Source of the DNA: Lepas anatifera
Lineage: Eukaryota > Arthropoda > Thecostraca > Lepadidae
Assembly (NCBI GenBank): GCA_034440635.1
Contig: JAOTON010002065.1
Location: 434,001-498,000, forward strand
Length of the DNA: 64,000 bases
Direction: 5' to 3'
In this document: positions 34,140-45,605 of the stretch, one piece after another
How positions within the stretch are numbered: the stretch's first letter is position 1
How the letters are laid out: every line of letters starts with the position of its first letter
Translations under genes and position numbers: made by a program
The notes under the pieces: generated by a model
What the model was told of the DNA's origin: nothing
Databases searched by the model: none
The model's input: the letters and a program-made list of their open reading frames with translations, nothing else

Positions 34140-34587
34140 AAACAAAAACAAATGTATTATTTTTTATAACGATGACCTCATGGCGTCATAGCATAATATG
34201 CATCAGACTGGGTAGCGCCATTTGACTGGAAGCACTGGGGCCAATGACCTTGAAAGTGCTGGTATTGTCTTGACCTTTGACCTTGCACTTCATGTGAGGT
34301 GACCTTGGCATATAATCCCGCTTATATGGCGTTATGACGTCACCACTCGGTCTCCAATGCAAGCGAATTGGTCCGACCGCGTGATTGTGGCAATCTCAAA
34401 ATGTAGGTCTGACTTTGAAAGTATACAGACAAGAAATTAACCGACTTTCAAAATTATTTCCCGATTCGACACGCCGTTGCATTCTCTCAATTGTGGTGGA
34501 GTATCGTTTTTCGGTTACGAGCTGTTTTCCGGCCACCGTGGAAAAATAAGTGGGGAGGGGCCTTTGAGGCTCCCTCCAGTGTGCATG
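34140..34587 (+). mobile_element. TTAA-family element, diverged right half (copy I)
   Basis: The right end shows ccaccgtggaaaaataag, then ggggaggggcctttgaggctccctcc, then TTAA at 34588-34591. This is the layout of family right ends. The interior has tgacctttgacctt and gaggtgaccttgg clusters and a CRE octamer (34335-34342). The left end is not found. Confidence 0.5.
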
Positions 34588-34591
34588 TTAA

Positions 34592-34873
34592 CACCGATAT
34601 AGGTCATATGCGTTGACTTAAGTGGGGTTGGGCGGGGTCCAGCCCCAGTTTTCATCGAACAATTGACCAGCTTCAGCCAAGTTAAGAAGAAATCAAAAAC
34701 CTTTGCAACCAGTCAGTGTGGTATGCCACAATTATCCCGAATCTGGTTTCTGATTCTAAAAGGTAAATTTTCTTGTTAGCAGCAGGTTGAAGATTGACTG
34801 TCTCCCTCACGTTTTTCCGGTGTCGACGCTTATCGCAAAGGTTCAGGCTGGAGGAAAAGGCTTATCAATGACT
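34592..34873. other. Unassigned short spacer
   Basis: No recognised feature. Confidence 0.35.
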
Positions 34874-35165
34874 GTTGACAAGGTATATACTGGCATGTCT
34901 TCTCGAATCTTGGATATTAAATTCACTTGGATTATATATTCTGGCACAGCCCTTTGTCAGAATCAGGTAGTTCAAAATCAAATTCTCAGTCATAGTGTAA
35001 CCAGACCTCGAATGACCTAAACGTATTCGAGGTCTGTCTGCACTATGACTGATACTTTGAGATCTGAACTACCTGAATCTGACGAAGGGCTGTGCCCAAT
35101 ATATAATCCAATTGAATTTAATATCCAGGATTCGAGGAAACAGCCCAGTATATACCTTGTCGACT
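34874..35165. repeat. 290-bp imperfect palindrome
   Basis: The arms run from gttgacaaggtatatac on the left to gtatataccttgtcgac on the right. The inner stem is agacctcgaat/attcgaggtct with an 11-base loop at about 35014-35024. Each arm contains the phrase tctgac(g/a)aagggctgtgcc followed by an (a/g)aatatataatcca-like tail. A related phrase occurs at 35705-35723. This looks like two inverted, truncated copies of one repeat end. Confidence 0.85.
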
Positions 35166-35797
35166 TATAATCATGCTCCTCGCATCCGAATTCCAAATCA
35201 TCAACATTATCAATGACTGATTATAATAATTAATTATTAGAGATGGACGGAGTTGTATCATGTTGGTGACATGGAGTTTGGTTATGTTGTCTACCTGAAC
35301 AAGCATATATCTAAGACCTCCATTTTTTTCTTTAAACGAAGTTGTCACATTGGTCACTCACAATTAATGGTAGGCATGAACTACCTGGATAGAAAAGTAG
35401 CTACTGATAACACTTCATCTATAGCCCACATGTATACCATGTTGTAAATTACCAAAATTGAACAAATTTCAGTTAATTAATTATAGCTGCTAGTACAAAT
35501 AAATCAGAAAAAATTGTTATCATTCAACTTGTCTTGATTTGCCAATTTGCAGATGCCTTAGGTTAGTGGTAACGAGAATACTGTACTCACAGCGTTCAGT
35601 TTTCAAGAATTTTTCTGAAGGGTGTTTGGAAGGAACTCACTTCGAGGTCATAATTCCGAGCATTACCGAACAATTTCCATTGATCTATTGCATACATGAG
35701 GATTCTGACGAAGGGCCGCGCCCGAATGTATAATACTGCTAAATTTGCCTTATTTTCAACAACGGTTCAAGGAGACATGCCAAGTAATATCTTATAA
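35166..35797. other. Unassigned stretch with a repeat-end motif
   Basis: Contains ctgacgaagggccgcgccc (35705-35723), whose second half folds as gggc-cgc-gccc. No gene is recognised. Confidence 0.4.
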
Positions 35798-36680
35798 CCC
35801 GGCCCCACCGGGGTCGGCGCCACCTTCGCCCCACGGGGGCCATCTGGCCCCCTCTAATCCGAAATATGGGCGTTAGCGCAAATCTGAAGTGCATGAAGCT
35901 CGCGTGAATTCGTGAATTACTTGCATGTTTTAGTGCTCGGTCATGGTTTGCCTCGAGGTAATTAGGTCAAGATCGGCTTTTTCTCAAATATGCTTGATTA
36001 AGCAACTGGGCATAACTCTTATGTCATTAGAGCTATTGAGGCCTGGTAATTACATTTGATAGAAATTGCCTGTACTTTTTCGCTATGTGGACGTAAAGAC
36101 CTCCCGCCAGTGGTTTGACCCCAGGGTACCTCGTGACCTAATATGACCTGAGGTCCAAAGGTCAAAAGTGACTTTGCCGTATATCAAATGAAGCCAGTGA
36201 CAAGATAAACACGATGGTGTTTGTTTCACCGCTCTAGCTCAATTAGGTCAAGTTATTGTCAAATACTGTTTTGACCTCCGGTGCTTGGATGACCTTGGAA
36301 AGTCAAGGGCAATATGCCCCTGGGATCCGTGAGGGTGTCAAAACGTTGTTCTGGCGTCTGAATATTTGCAATCATTTTTGTGGTTTTATATTGAAATAGC
36401 TTTTCCATGCTTTTATGGGGGGTCGCCTCGTGACCTGACCTCGGGCCGAATCGAAAATCCCGGATATCACCTTGTGACCCTGGAGGGGTCTGGTGTGGGT
36501 TTCAATCGATCGACTTTGAAATGTGCTCTTCGCTCTAAAGTGGGGTGACCTTGGTTGACCTCGTCTGGTGACCTGACCTTGGGTGACCCGGGATAAAAAT
36601 TTCGGATGATGGGATGATGCGGGTGGCCTCACCGCGGTGCTGCGCCCGTTTTCTGCTTCCCAAAACCTGGGGGCCTTCCG
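35798..36680 (-). mobile_element. TTAA-family element, copy G (about 880 bp)
   Basis: Collinear with copy B in the opposite orientation: cccggccccaccgggg, then the ccatctgg core palindrome, then gggcgttagcgcaaatctg, the DR4-rich region, and caccgcggtgctgcgcc near the far end. Flanked by TTATAA (35792-35797, a decayed TTAA) and TTAA (36681-36684). It is shorter than B through internal and terminal losses. The far inverted repeat is degraded. Confidence 0.85.
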
Positions 36681-36684
36681 TTAA

Positions 36685-37214
36685 ACTTATGAGCGAGAGA
36701 TCAGTTAATATTGTCACACAGATTCCCCCAGGCAGACTGAAGAAAACACTTTGTATTTTGCGCTGCTATATCCTTGCTAAAGTGTCGGTGTTTTGGCAGG
36801 TGCAAACATTTTGACAGGACATTTTCTGAGTGACAATCGTCTTTTTCCATGTCCTTCGAAGTTATTGCTACTTTGTATGACTTTTTCTTTGACGACTGAT
36901 TTTGTATCTGCCAATATTGAGCAAGCTTTAGTATCTAAAAAGAAAAACGATTTGACGGTACAAAATTTGAGAAAATGTTGATATGCCTTTGTAATGGTGA
37001 TGCCCTCTGGTTTGAAATTGTAAACCTCCATGAGGCCAACCAGTATTTAATCGGTTGATTGAGTTTTATCATTTCTGTAAGTTCGAATCTGGAAATCACT
37101 AAATCATATCTGGGTACGTATCAGGAACTAGCGCAAAAACGTTTTACGGGCTGAATCCCACCCAGGAACAGACCTCAACGCCTGATCCAACGTAACTTGC
37201 CCAAGCCTAAGCCT
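36685..37214. other. Unassigned stretch
   Basis: AT-rich, with short ORFs on both strands. Nothing is recognised. Confidence 0.35.
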
Positions 37215-37315
37215 GACTGGGTGGTTCAGTGGAAGGACGAATCCTTGCAGATCAGACATGGGCTCTTATTAAGTGACGGGCATTCGTAACCTCCTGTGGG
37301 TTTAATCCTGCGGCG
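37215..37315 (+). mobile_element. tRNA-like SINE head
   Basis: gactgggtggttcagtggaa resembles a box A region (gtggttcagtgg is typical of tRNA-derived SINEs). A weaker box B, gggtttaatcctg, lies about 80 bp later. No complete cloverleaf can be drawn. Confidence 0.35.
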
Positions 37316-38199
37316 ATCTTCTGTGACCTCCCAGAGGGATAAGACCTGGCCATACCGTATGACCGTAGTAGAGATCGCAGCATCGTAAACCCCGAATGAC
37401 ACGCGGGCGGTTGGGAAAACAGCATCTCTCCCGTGCCTGTGCACGTGCGCTTTAGAGCTTGACTAGGGTCAACGTTTTCACATCCATCTTATTCCATCCC
37501 ACTAAAGCCTGCCATGTCTCACTCCGTCCCGGGAAATGTATGCAATAAATAACCATGTCCGATCCCATTTCTCCTTGGCAGTTTCTGTTCCGTTCCGTCC
37601 CATGTGGAGTTGAGCCTTGAAAGTGCCACATCATTTCATTCCTTTTCGTGATTCCCGTCCAATTTCCTGCCCCTTGCAGACCTCTACATAATGTGCATGG
37701 CCTGCTGCTAGGGTGTGGGGCTGCAAGCGGAGTTGAGTCCCGTTTAATGGCCCTAAGCTGCGTTGGGACAAAACCTAGAGGTACTGCACTCCTGCTGCAG
37801 AAGAGATGCTGCTGCTAAATTGCCTTGGAGGGATCTAAAAAGGATAAAACTTGGAGCTCCCTAACTGTTTCAAACCAACGTTAATGGGCTATCTAACCGG
37901 TCTAACGTTGAATAGGCCATCGATGGAGTGCCGATACCGGACAAGCGAGCGTCACATTGTGCAGAAACCGCAAGCATAGAAGAAAAATTAATATTTCTGG
38001 TTTGGGTTGGCGCCTGCTGTCGTGTCTGCAGAGGTGTGGCCCTGGCTGGCGCCATCGTCACCGTCTGCGCGCAGCAAAGGTGAAAAGAAATCGTCTTACC
38101 TGACATACGTCCTGCCCAACTTTACTGAGTCACTGCGCCCCTCCGCATGGCTGACAGGAGCATGAGCGAACTGTGAAGTCATCATGTTGTCGCGTCGTG
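37316..38199. other. Unassigned stretch
   Basis: No gene is recognised. A short phrase, gcggagttgagtcccg (about 37728), is box B-like but isolated. Confidence 0.35.
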
Positions 38200-38352
38200 T
38201 GTAAGGGCGCGGCCGGACAGTGACTGGCCCTGTTGCGTGCCGGATCCTTGAGCGGCCCGGCTTGGTGCCACGCGCCGTGCGGCGGCCGCCTCACAGGCGC
38301 CGGGTCGTGCCGCGCCGCCGGCACTCCCCCGTCACACCACGCACGACGGTCG
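38200..38352. promoter_or_regulatory. GC-rich CpG block abutting the CTG array
   Basis: Dense CpG (gcgccgtgcggcggccgcc, gccgcgccgccggcac) immediately before the CTG repeat. It may be promoter or 5'-exon-like sequence. No CRE, TATA element or clear splice site is seen. Confidence 0.35.
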
Positions 38353-38403
38353 CGCTGCTGCTTTCGCTGCTGCTACTGCTGCCGCTGCCGCTGCTACCGC
38401 CGC

Positions 38404-38446
<43 letters not shown>

Positions 38447-38455
38447 GCTGCTCTG

Positions 38456-38488
<33 letters not shown>

Positions 38489-38517
38489 GCTGCCGCTGCT
38501 GCTGCTGCTGCTGCTGC

Positions 38518-38565
<48 letters not shown>

Positions 38566-38661
38566 CGCCACTGCTGCCGCCGCCGCTTCTGCTGCTGCTG
38601 CTGATGCTGCTGATGCCACTGCCGCTGCCGTTGCCGCTGCCACTGTTGTTGTTGTTGCTGC

Positions 38662-38697
<36 letters not shown>

Positions 38698-38719
38698 CGC
38701 CGCTGCTGCGGCTGATGCC
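38353..38719. repeat. Interrupted (CTG)n/(CAG)n array, about 365 bp
   Basis: Roughly 120 triplets, mostly CTG, broken by CCG, TTG, ATG and CTA. The longest pure runs are 13 units (38406-38444 and 38520-38558) and 10 units (38457-38486). The plus frame reads poly-Leu (181 codons in all) and the minus frame poly-Ala (143 codons). The minus CAG (Gln) frame is interrupted by a stop near 38561. No flanking domain supports a real protein. Transcripts would form CUG or CAG hairpins. Confidence 0.95.
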
Positions 38720-41399
38720 GTGCGAGCCGCCCGGAGACGGGCGAGCTTCCCGGCTCCTCTCATAAGCTGTGCAGCGGGCGGCTTTTGAGGGTCTCAGGCA
38801 GAGCCAGACTTTATCGCCTAAGCTGCAGTGGCGGGCGCAGAAATGGTCTCAAGGTGTGTTGGTTGGGTGCAATTAGCCCGCTGCTTGATGGCGTGGATTG
38901 TTATTCCACTGGTGCGAGGCCTGTTAGCTCGATGGAATTGCGATAAGCTGGTGGCCCACTCTGGCGCCCAGATACGCGCGTGGTAATCGGCGTGAGAATA
39001 CAGCACTGAGAGCAGCAGTGACTACCGTTAGCCTTTCTGGTGACCTTCCAGGACCCGTCGCCTCTCTTTCAATTTGCCTAGACACAAGTTTTAACATTCA
39101 CAAGACAAACACCTCAATCGCTTGTGTAAATGGATATTTTAGCGAATGGAAACCTAACTTAAATTTGTGTATTCTACCGTAAACACTTCTTGAACAGCCT
39201 AAGGCTAGCGCGCTCGTGAACCAGCCTCACCCCGCCCTCATTTTTTCCAAAAGCAAAGGCAGCTCCAGAGATATTTTTTGCGATGGTTTGCCGACGTTTT
39301 CGCTGATGAATACACTCACGCCAGTCTGGGTTCATTTATTTGTTTGAGAAGGAATAACTAATGAGCTGATTTAACAAAAAATAAACGTTCAATAAACCTA
39401 TATAATTGAAGCTTGCGTTTCTGAAATTTATTTGAGGTAGGTTTGGGGTGGGGGCCAAACACTAACGGAGGAGGACAATATTTTAAGATCCTTCAACACC
39501 TAGAATTTTTTAAATCCCCCTACAAAAGCTGACAACAACTCTATATCTAATCTAGGGCATTGGTCAGAGCAGCCGTCGAAAGTTTTGTTCACCAATGGCC
39601 AAAAAGCGCAGTCGATGCAAAAAGAAAGTGAGCCTGAAATCCTATAAAACATGTAAACTCTTCTCGTATGATTTTTCATTTAGGCCGGCTACTCAGAAAT
39701 GTTTTTTTAGGCGCTCAAATAGATTGGACACCTATACTTACGCCACAAAAATGCGAACGAGATTGTTTTGGTAATCACGCATAATGATAGTAACAGACTT
39801 GCTGGTCGGGTTTTGTATGGGCAGCGGGGCTGCAATGGCCTTCGTCTGGCCTTGGGGAAACGTTAGCTTCACGATTTACCAATTGTCAAAAGTCTTGCTT
39901 AGTTGACCTGACAGTGTAGCGAACAGCTTGCATTCGGCGCCCAGTGCCTCAGGGCAGATAGCTTCAGGGCAGACAGCAAGCTGGACGGATGAGCTCAGTC
40001 GGGTTTAGCTCTGGGATGAATGGGACGAGCTCTTTAGGCGCCGAAGAAGGCTAAACAGAGCGAATTGCCGATGGGGCTAATACCCATATTTACGTTTTTA
40101 GACTCGGCCCAGGTATGCTAGCATGTAAAACTGAATTTTGGTTGAATGCACCTGTGCTTGCTAGCATTTTAAGCACTGAGTTTGTGATTTCTGTCATTAC
40201 GCGTGGTACGGGCCGGATCTCTGAGACACACCTGATAAACACTTTGATAAAACCTGCCGTCCTTCGGACACGAGGAGGATTGGACAAAGTAGAGGTGCTC
40301 GAGGAAAACTTTTACGTCATAGCATCAGCCATTTTTAATACATTTGGGAAATGATTTGCGACCTTGGAGAATAATTGAAAGCATAACTAAGATTTTACAC
40401 ACTCCAGTGCACTGGAGAAGTTTGTCCGAAAACTGAATCACTACTACCTTCATTTTCTTGTTCGGTCTTTGTGACTTTGTGATATTGACTGTATGCATTT
40501 GAAATGGCCCCCGGACTGAGATTTCGGTTACTTCGGTAAATAGAGACTGTGGATGACGCAGTCGATAGCGCGGTTTTTGCATAATAATGGTGCATTTTTT
40601 CTGTTGCCGGACCGTTTTAGATATTGTCATTTTGGGTTCAAGGAAAAAGCTGTGGCACTTAACCCCCCCCCCTATCCGCAGGATCCGAGCCTGCGTAATT
40701 TATCCGCAGTTTTGAGAAGAAGCAGGGCTCGAATTGTAGGAATTTACCAGGTAATAATCTCGGCTGCATTTATAAGAAGAATCACGGAGTTTACTTCAAA
40801 GAGCCCCAGGAAACACACGAAGCTATACAGCTCTGCGATTAGCAGTAGTTTCTATGCATTATTATGCATAAGGTATAATCATATTTTTTTGTTACCAAAA
40901 TAGTGTCCATATTCAAATTTAAGAACAGTTAAAAATGATAACTAATTCTACCTAAAATTCAGTTTTAGGCCGTTTACAGTCGAATGCTAAAATACCTGGG
41001 CTGAGTTGAAAACAACTGATTTCACGGTGCAGCGCACTTAACAGCGACCACCGCAGTCGTGCGTGTTCGCAGGGACCATCGGCAGGCCCGGGACACGCCA
41101 GCTCTCCGCGCGCTTAAGAACCAACCACATCTCTCAGGGTTGGCGAGGTGCTCTTCTTTTCCGTAATTTTCCGAACTTACTCAGTTTCAGAAACAAAAAC
41201 CCACTCAGCTTTCCTAACAGATCTATGGGATGGGAGGGAGAGGGGTCACAATTAGCCCTGGTCCGTTCAAACTGTCCGATTGTTTTCGTCTTTATTCTTC
41301 AAAACCTATGTATTTCTTTCATAATTTCTGCACTCTGTGCTTCCCCTGCCACCACATAAGAGACCTTCCTCCCTCCGATGCTAAGGTGCTCAAAACTCC
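38720..41399. other. Unassigned stretch
   Basis: AT-rich with short overlapping ORFs. A C-run lies at 40662-40672 and a short duplication, agggcagatagcttcagggcagacagc, near 39951. No gene or element is recognised. Confidence 0.35.
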
Positions 41400-41615
41400 A
41401 GCATTCATATACATGCTGCGTTTGAACATTGCAAATATCATAAGGTGTAATGGGTTCAAGTTCAGGTGGATTCCTCGAACAAAGAGTAATATGGCTTTTA
41501 ACTTGACGTTTAATTTGACTCTCCAAAAACCCCTCGAGCAGGGGCAAAGTTGGTGATGGCATATGACCTTCGCAGTTGGTGCATCAATAAGCCACACATC
41601 AAAACGCAAAAAGTA
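41400..41615 (+). mobile_element. SINE-like repeat, family 1, copy a
   Basis: A box B-like phrase, gggttcaagttcaggtgg (41453-41470), leads a body that ends caaagttggtgatggcatatgac, then cagttggtgcatcaataagcc. The copies at 42.4 and 53.6 kb share this order in the opposite orientation. Confidence 0.65.
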
Positions 41616-42404
41616 TATATAAAACGGTCTATCTTCAAACCACTATGCTTCATTCAGTGGGCTACCAATATTGATACGATCAATAGCATTACGGAAGTGA
41701 GGTGTCCATACGTGTGATATGCTCCCAGTTCATATGAGAAAAATACGTATCATCGATTGTCTCCCCATCTCATGCAAAAGTCCAATGTTTGGGACTACCA
41801 ACCGTGTAAAACCGTGTAAACCTTCCTGTTCTGGACTTTTGATGGAATGACCCTGTACGGCAACACAAAAAACAGCGCTTTGTTTACACTGGCATTGCAC
41901 CAGCCCATCACGTTAGCCCCGTCACAACAGTTTCACCTTCCAGTGAAAAATTAAACTTTGGTTAGCTGCTCCATCATCTTTCGATGCATTTGTGCAGCCT
42001 ATACACTATACCACGCAGAATCACGTCTGCACAGATGGAACCCATCGCAAAACTAATTGTTTTGCAACGAAACTGAATGTGTCCGTATATACGTCGGTTC
42101 TCTTCAGTTAGAACAGTTTCCACCAGTCACAAGTGACGGGGCCCCTCCATAGCAAACTCTACCGTGTTAGTTTCGCTGGTCAAAGCTCGCCGCCGCCCGA
42201 TGCTTTCAACGAGCAATCAATAAGAGGCGACGGCGAGCCGGGACAACGTATGCAGTTCATTTTAGTATTCAGCTGTAGTCAGCACAACCTTCCAGTAGAT
42301 ACAATACTGTGGTTGGACTGACCTGGGCCAAAGCTGCCAAAGTGGTTGATTGTTTTGGAAGACGAAGATAAATTAGATCGTTGAAAAATTGCAGTAAAAC
42401 CTGT
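41616..42404. other. Unassigned stretch
   Basis: No recognised feature apart from a short aaaccgtgtaaaccgtgtaaacc-type duplication near 41805. Confidence 0.35.
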
Positions 42405-42600
42405 CATTAATTGTTTAGGCATATCGACTGACAATCTACCCGGGCTACGTGGCGTTGCCAATGCTTTCCCTGATGTAAGGGATTTCCGGGAGTTAGATTT
42501 CTTCTTGCTCAGGGAATCCGCTGGACCTTGAACCCAAGTCGGCCGCATGGAAAGCGCGCAGGCTCTACACTACACCGCCGCGACCTCCATGTCTGGGAAA
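42405..42600 (-). mobile_element. SINE-like repeat, family 1, copy b
   Basis: Read on the minus strand: a tRNA-like head (ggtgtagtgtagagcctg), box B gggttcaaggtcc, then aatcccttacatcaggg, aaagcattggcaacgcc and a tail gtcgatatgcctaaacaatta. Collinear with the copy at 53.6 kb. Confidence 0.75.
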
Positions 42601-42627
42601 AGACTGAGTATTGGGGTGGGTGCAAAC

Positions 42628-42781
42628 CAGTGGCGGGTACAAGGGGGGCTAGGGGGCTCAAGCCCCCCATCTAAATGTCAGAGTGCCTATAGTTAATGCA
42701 TAGCCGGAGGCTGTTCTGAGGCACTGGCAGAGAGGCTCGAGCTCCTTAGCCCCCCCCAATGTTGTCCTGGACCCGCCACTG
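42628..42781. mobile_element. 154-bp MITE with CAGTGGCGGG ends
   Basis: The ends are CAGTGGCGGGTACAAGG and, read inward from the right, CAGTGGCGGGTCCAGG. The interior begins with the palindrome gggggctcaagccccc. Such CAGTGGCG ends are common in short hAT-type MITEs. A clean 8-bp duplication is not evident. It lies directly beside SINE copy b. Confidence 0.75.
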
Positions 42782-43149
42782 ACACAGTCCAACACTGTGG
42801 TGGTGTGGGGGCGATCTATGGATGGGGAGAATAATGCCGGCACAAAAGTATACAAATCAACATCTCTGGCGCCGTCACAGCTCGCAGTCCATCACTGCTG
42901 TCCTCAGTATTCTGTCACTGCCACCATCGCACACTAGAATACATCACTGGCACAGCCGTAACCTCGGGGTCTGGGTAACACAGGCGGTTGATGCGCGCCT
43001 TTGGCCCAGCCCGCTGCACTCTGTGCCGTCCTGCAGGGTGCTGCTGTTTGGAGCCCACTCAGAGGCAGGGTTCGCTGAAGCTCCAGCCTGGCTTACTCCT
43101 CTCTTCACTTGTTCCTTCGACGCTATATAACCTAAGCGTAGGTGCATCG
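42782..43149. other. Unassigned stretch grading into a degenerate repeat
   Basis: Phrases such as cagtccatcactg, ccaccatcgcacactagaatac and catcactggcac resemble the repeat that follows, but no register can be fixed. Confidence 0.4.
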
Positions 43150-43410
43150 TAAAGCCTCTCGTAAAAAAACCCATGACCTATATTCCTTCAGCGTAAGCGT
43201 CGTACCTTGTAGTCCGTCACCGGTCCCGCCGTAAGCCGCTGTCCATCATATTGGTACATAAATACACCGCGGTCCACTGCTGGTACCGTCGTACACTACG
43301 ATCAGTTAGTGGCACCATCGTAGACCACAACACTTACACGACAGGCCGTCACCGATAGCCTCCATTTATAAGGCCTGCGGTACCATCGTACCCGGAGTTC
43401 GACACTGGCA
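43150..43410. repeat. Highly degenerate tandem repeat
   Basis: Recurring phrases of the type gtcgtaccttgtagtccgtc, ggtaccgtcgtacactacgat, ggcaccatcgtagaccacaac and ggtaccatcgtacccggag occur at roughly 40-60 bp spacing. The ancestral unit appears to include accatcgtacacca-like and cactggcac segments. Confidence 0.55.
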
Positions 43411-43570
43411 CCCGTGTACCCCGGCGGGGTTGGCGGCCGGCCGGGGTGAGCGGCGCCGACGTGCCTCCCTATTCGGACTCTGCGCGGCGGCGGCGCCGCC
43501 CGGTCGGCCCTCTATGCTAATGAGGTGGGCGCGCCGCACGTGCGCTGCGCGCTGCACCCGAGTACAGCAC
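43411..43570. promoter_or_regulatory. GC island with octamer and E-box
   Basis: A CpG-dense block (cggcggggttggcggccggc, gcgcggcggcggcgccgccc) contains ATGCTAAT (43514-43521), a variant of the POU octamer, and 15 bp later CACGTG (43537-43542), a canonical E-box. It may be an enhancer or promoter. No linked exon is recognised. Confidence 0.4.
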
Positions 43571-44679
43571 CAGTGCCAGAGCTCAACCCTAATTAAACCC
43601 GTTTAATGGCATGCCTGACCACTCTGGGCTGAAGGCGATTGCAGACTGGGATTAGCGTTGGCTGCTTCAAGGCGCTCGTTTCGGCTCCTTTTTTACCAGC
43701 ATGCTAAGTGGAGGTGAGGCACTGTTAAGCTTGTTGATATATGCTAGTTTAAATCCAGTATGGTTTTTGGGGATAATCTCTCAAAATTATTGTCCTGAGT
43801 TGTAAAGGATTGTTGATTTTAAAAGGAAAAATTCATGCCTATGTTGATGATCATCCCGAGCAGGCTTTGTTTTCCCCATGGAGAAACTGTTCAAACTTGG
43901 CTACGCTGCTGCACAGGATTCTGGAATTTACAGTACCCCGCTGGTGTGGCGGCAGTGAGGCGACGCACTAATTCAAACATACTTAATATTTCTCAGGCTA
44001 TGCTTCGATCTTATCTTGTACAAAATCAGCAAGGATGCCGAAAAAACAAGTAGGTATAGCTAGCAGTCAAGTCCAGTTAAACAATTGTCGAGTGGCTGGA
44101 AGTATGGAAATGTTAAGAGTCTGGGCTTGGGATATTATTTTCTCTGTGGACCCCTTTATTGCATAATGGGCAGAACAATTTCAGTGGAAAGAAGTACTTG
44201 TGAAGGGGATCAGTGAAGCTGGTTTCATCGTGATTCCACCTAGTGGGAGCTGGTGGGGTAGACGATTAGCTAACAATAGAACGCAAAGTATGGATAAAAG
44301 TAGACCCTTATAAGTATGTTTGTTTCAACATAACCCGGAGCAATAATATTTGGAACCTTGCCCGAAACTTCTTAGCTAGAGATTTTCAAGGGTAAAAGAG
44401 ATTACAAATAAAGAAAAAAACAGGATATAGGGAGATACACTTTGGCTCAGTCTCATTGTCTAGTTCTAGGCGCTGAAAGTAAAAAAACAAGCAAGAATTA
44501 TGGATAATATACCTGGATCGGCCACTCAGCAGATTTTGCGCCCAAACCGTACACACTGCCATCTTACTGGAGCAAAATCGTCGGTGCTAGTGCGATGGGT
44601 GCAGCTCAAGCCCATATCAAACTGTCCCGTGTTTGTAATGATTTGGAAGATGCTATACCGCGTTTGTCCATTTCATCTC
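43571..44679. other. Unassigned stretch
   Basis: AT-rich, with short ORFs only. No element is recognised. Confidence 0.35.
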
Positions 44680-45605
44680 CACAGACGTCATTCGCGTATC
44701 CATAAACTCGTCGAGGGTAAACAAAACGTAAACTCACGCAGTGTGTCAGTGGCGTAGCTAGAAATATGTCCAGGAGTTTTGGCTGTCGGTTGTGTAGAGG
44801 TTTTAGGGTCTTTCAGCGACTGCGACCACATGTTTCGGAAGTGAGAAAGGGCAAGAACGGATCTAAGGGGCTGTCCCCCTTGATTCATGGGACTGCCCTC
44901 AGTTGACATCGGGCGTCTCTGTTGGTCACTGAAGGCAACCCTCAAAATGCATCCTCAAAATGCAAGAACAGGATGGAATTTAGAAGGTGACCCTGCAAAG
45001 GCATCCTCCGTGGTGCGTTTTGCATCGTTCTCCGCACAGGCGGGTCCAGGAATTCTGCTGGTATGGTTCGCTTCAGGCCGTGGGCGCCATTTGGACCTGG
45101 TGGGGCCGCCATTCCGGCAAAAGCGAGCCCATTCTTAAAGTGTGACTTATCAGCATTCCAAAGGGCGCCAAGAGACGATTCTTGGGGGCATCAATTGCGC
45201 AGTGTAGGGGCGTCGGACGAAACCCTGCAGGGGGCATACTTCCTGGATGCGTCTATGGTATGAACGTTAAGTGCATTCGCTGCACACATCAGATGACAGG
45301 GCTTAAATAGCTGCGATTCATTTTCGCTTTTCTGTAGCTGAAGTTCCGAGCCATTAACTTCCTCGTAAGTCAGTCCAATATATCTGACAGCCCCTCCCCC
45401 TCCCCTCTTTCCACCTAGATCCGCTCCTGCCCTTCCCCATTTTCGCCAATTGTCACAGTCGCTGAATGCCGTAAAAACCCTATACAAATGACAGCCGGGT
45501 TCCTTTTTCAGCTTCGTCACTGACAAATTATTCGAGTTCACTTTTTGTTTGCCCTTGATACGAATACGCCGATGCGGTGTGCGTGGTCGCGATAGATGGC
45601 AGTGC
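44680..45605. repeat. Inverted repeat, arms about 200 bp, total about 0.9 kb
   Basis: The left arm (about 44686-44885: gtaaacaaaacgtaaactc, tgtcagtggcgtagct, ggctgtcggttgtgtag, tttcagcgactgcgac, ggatctaaggggctgtc) pairs with the right arm read on the minus strand (about 45380-45580: gcaaacaaaaagtgaactcg, tgtcagtgacgaagct, ggctgtcatttgtatag, attcagcgactgtgac, ggatctagg). The middle is not symmetric. The 146-codon minus ORF at 45191-45631 runs through the right arm. Short matching peptides occur in the left arm, so it is repeat-derived. Confidence 0.7.

Noticed and set aside
37680..37760. gttgagtcccg phrase as a Pol III box B
   Set aside because: There is no convincing box A at the right spacing and no second copy.
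38220..38765. Poly-Leu (plus) and poly-Ala (minus) proteins from the CTG array
   Set aside because: Both are direct translations of the triplet repeat. No flanking domain, splice context or codon variation suggests selection on either protein.
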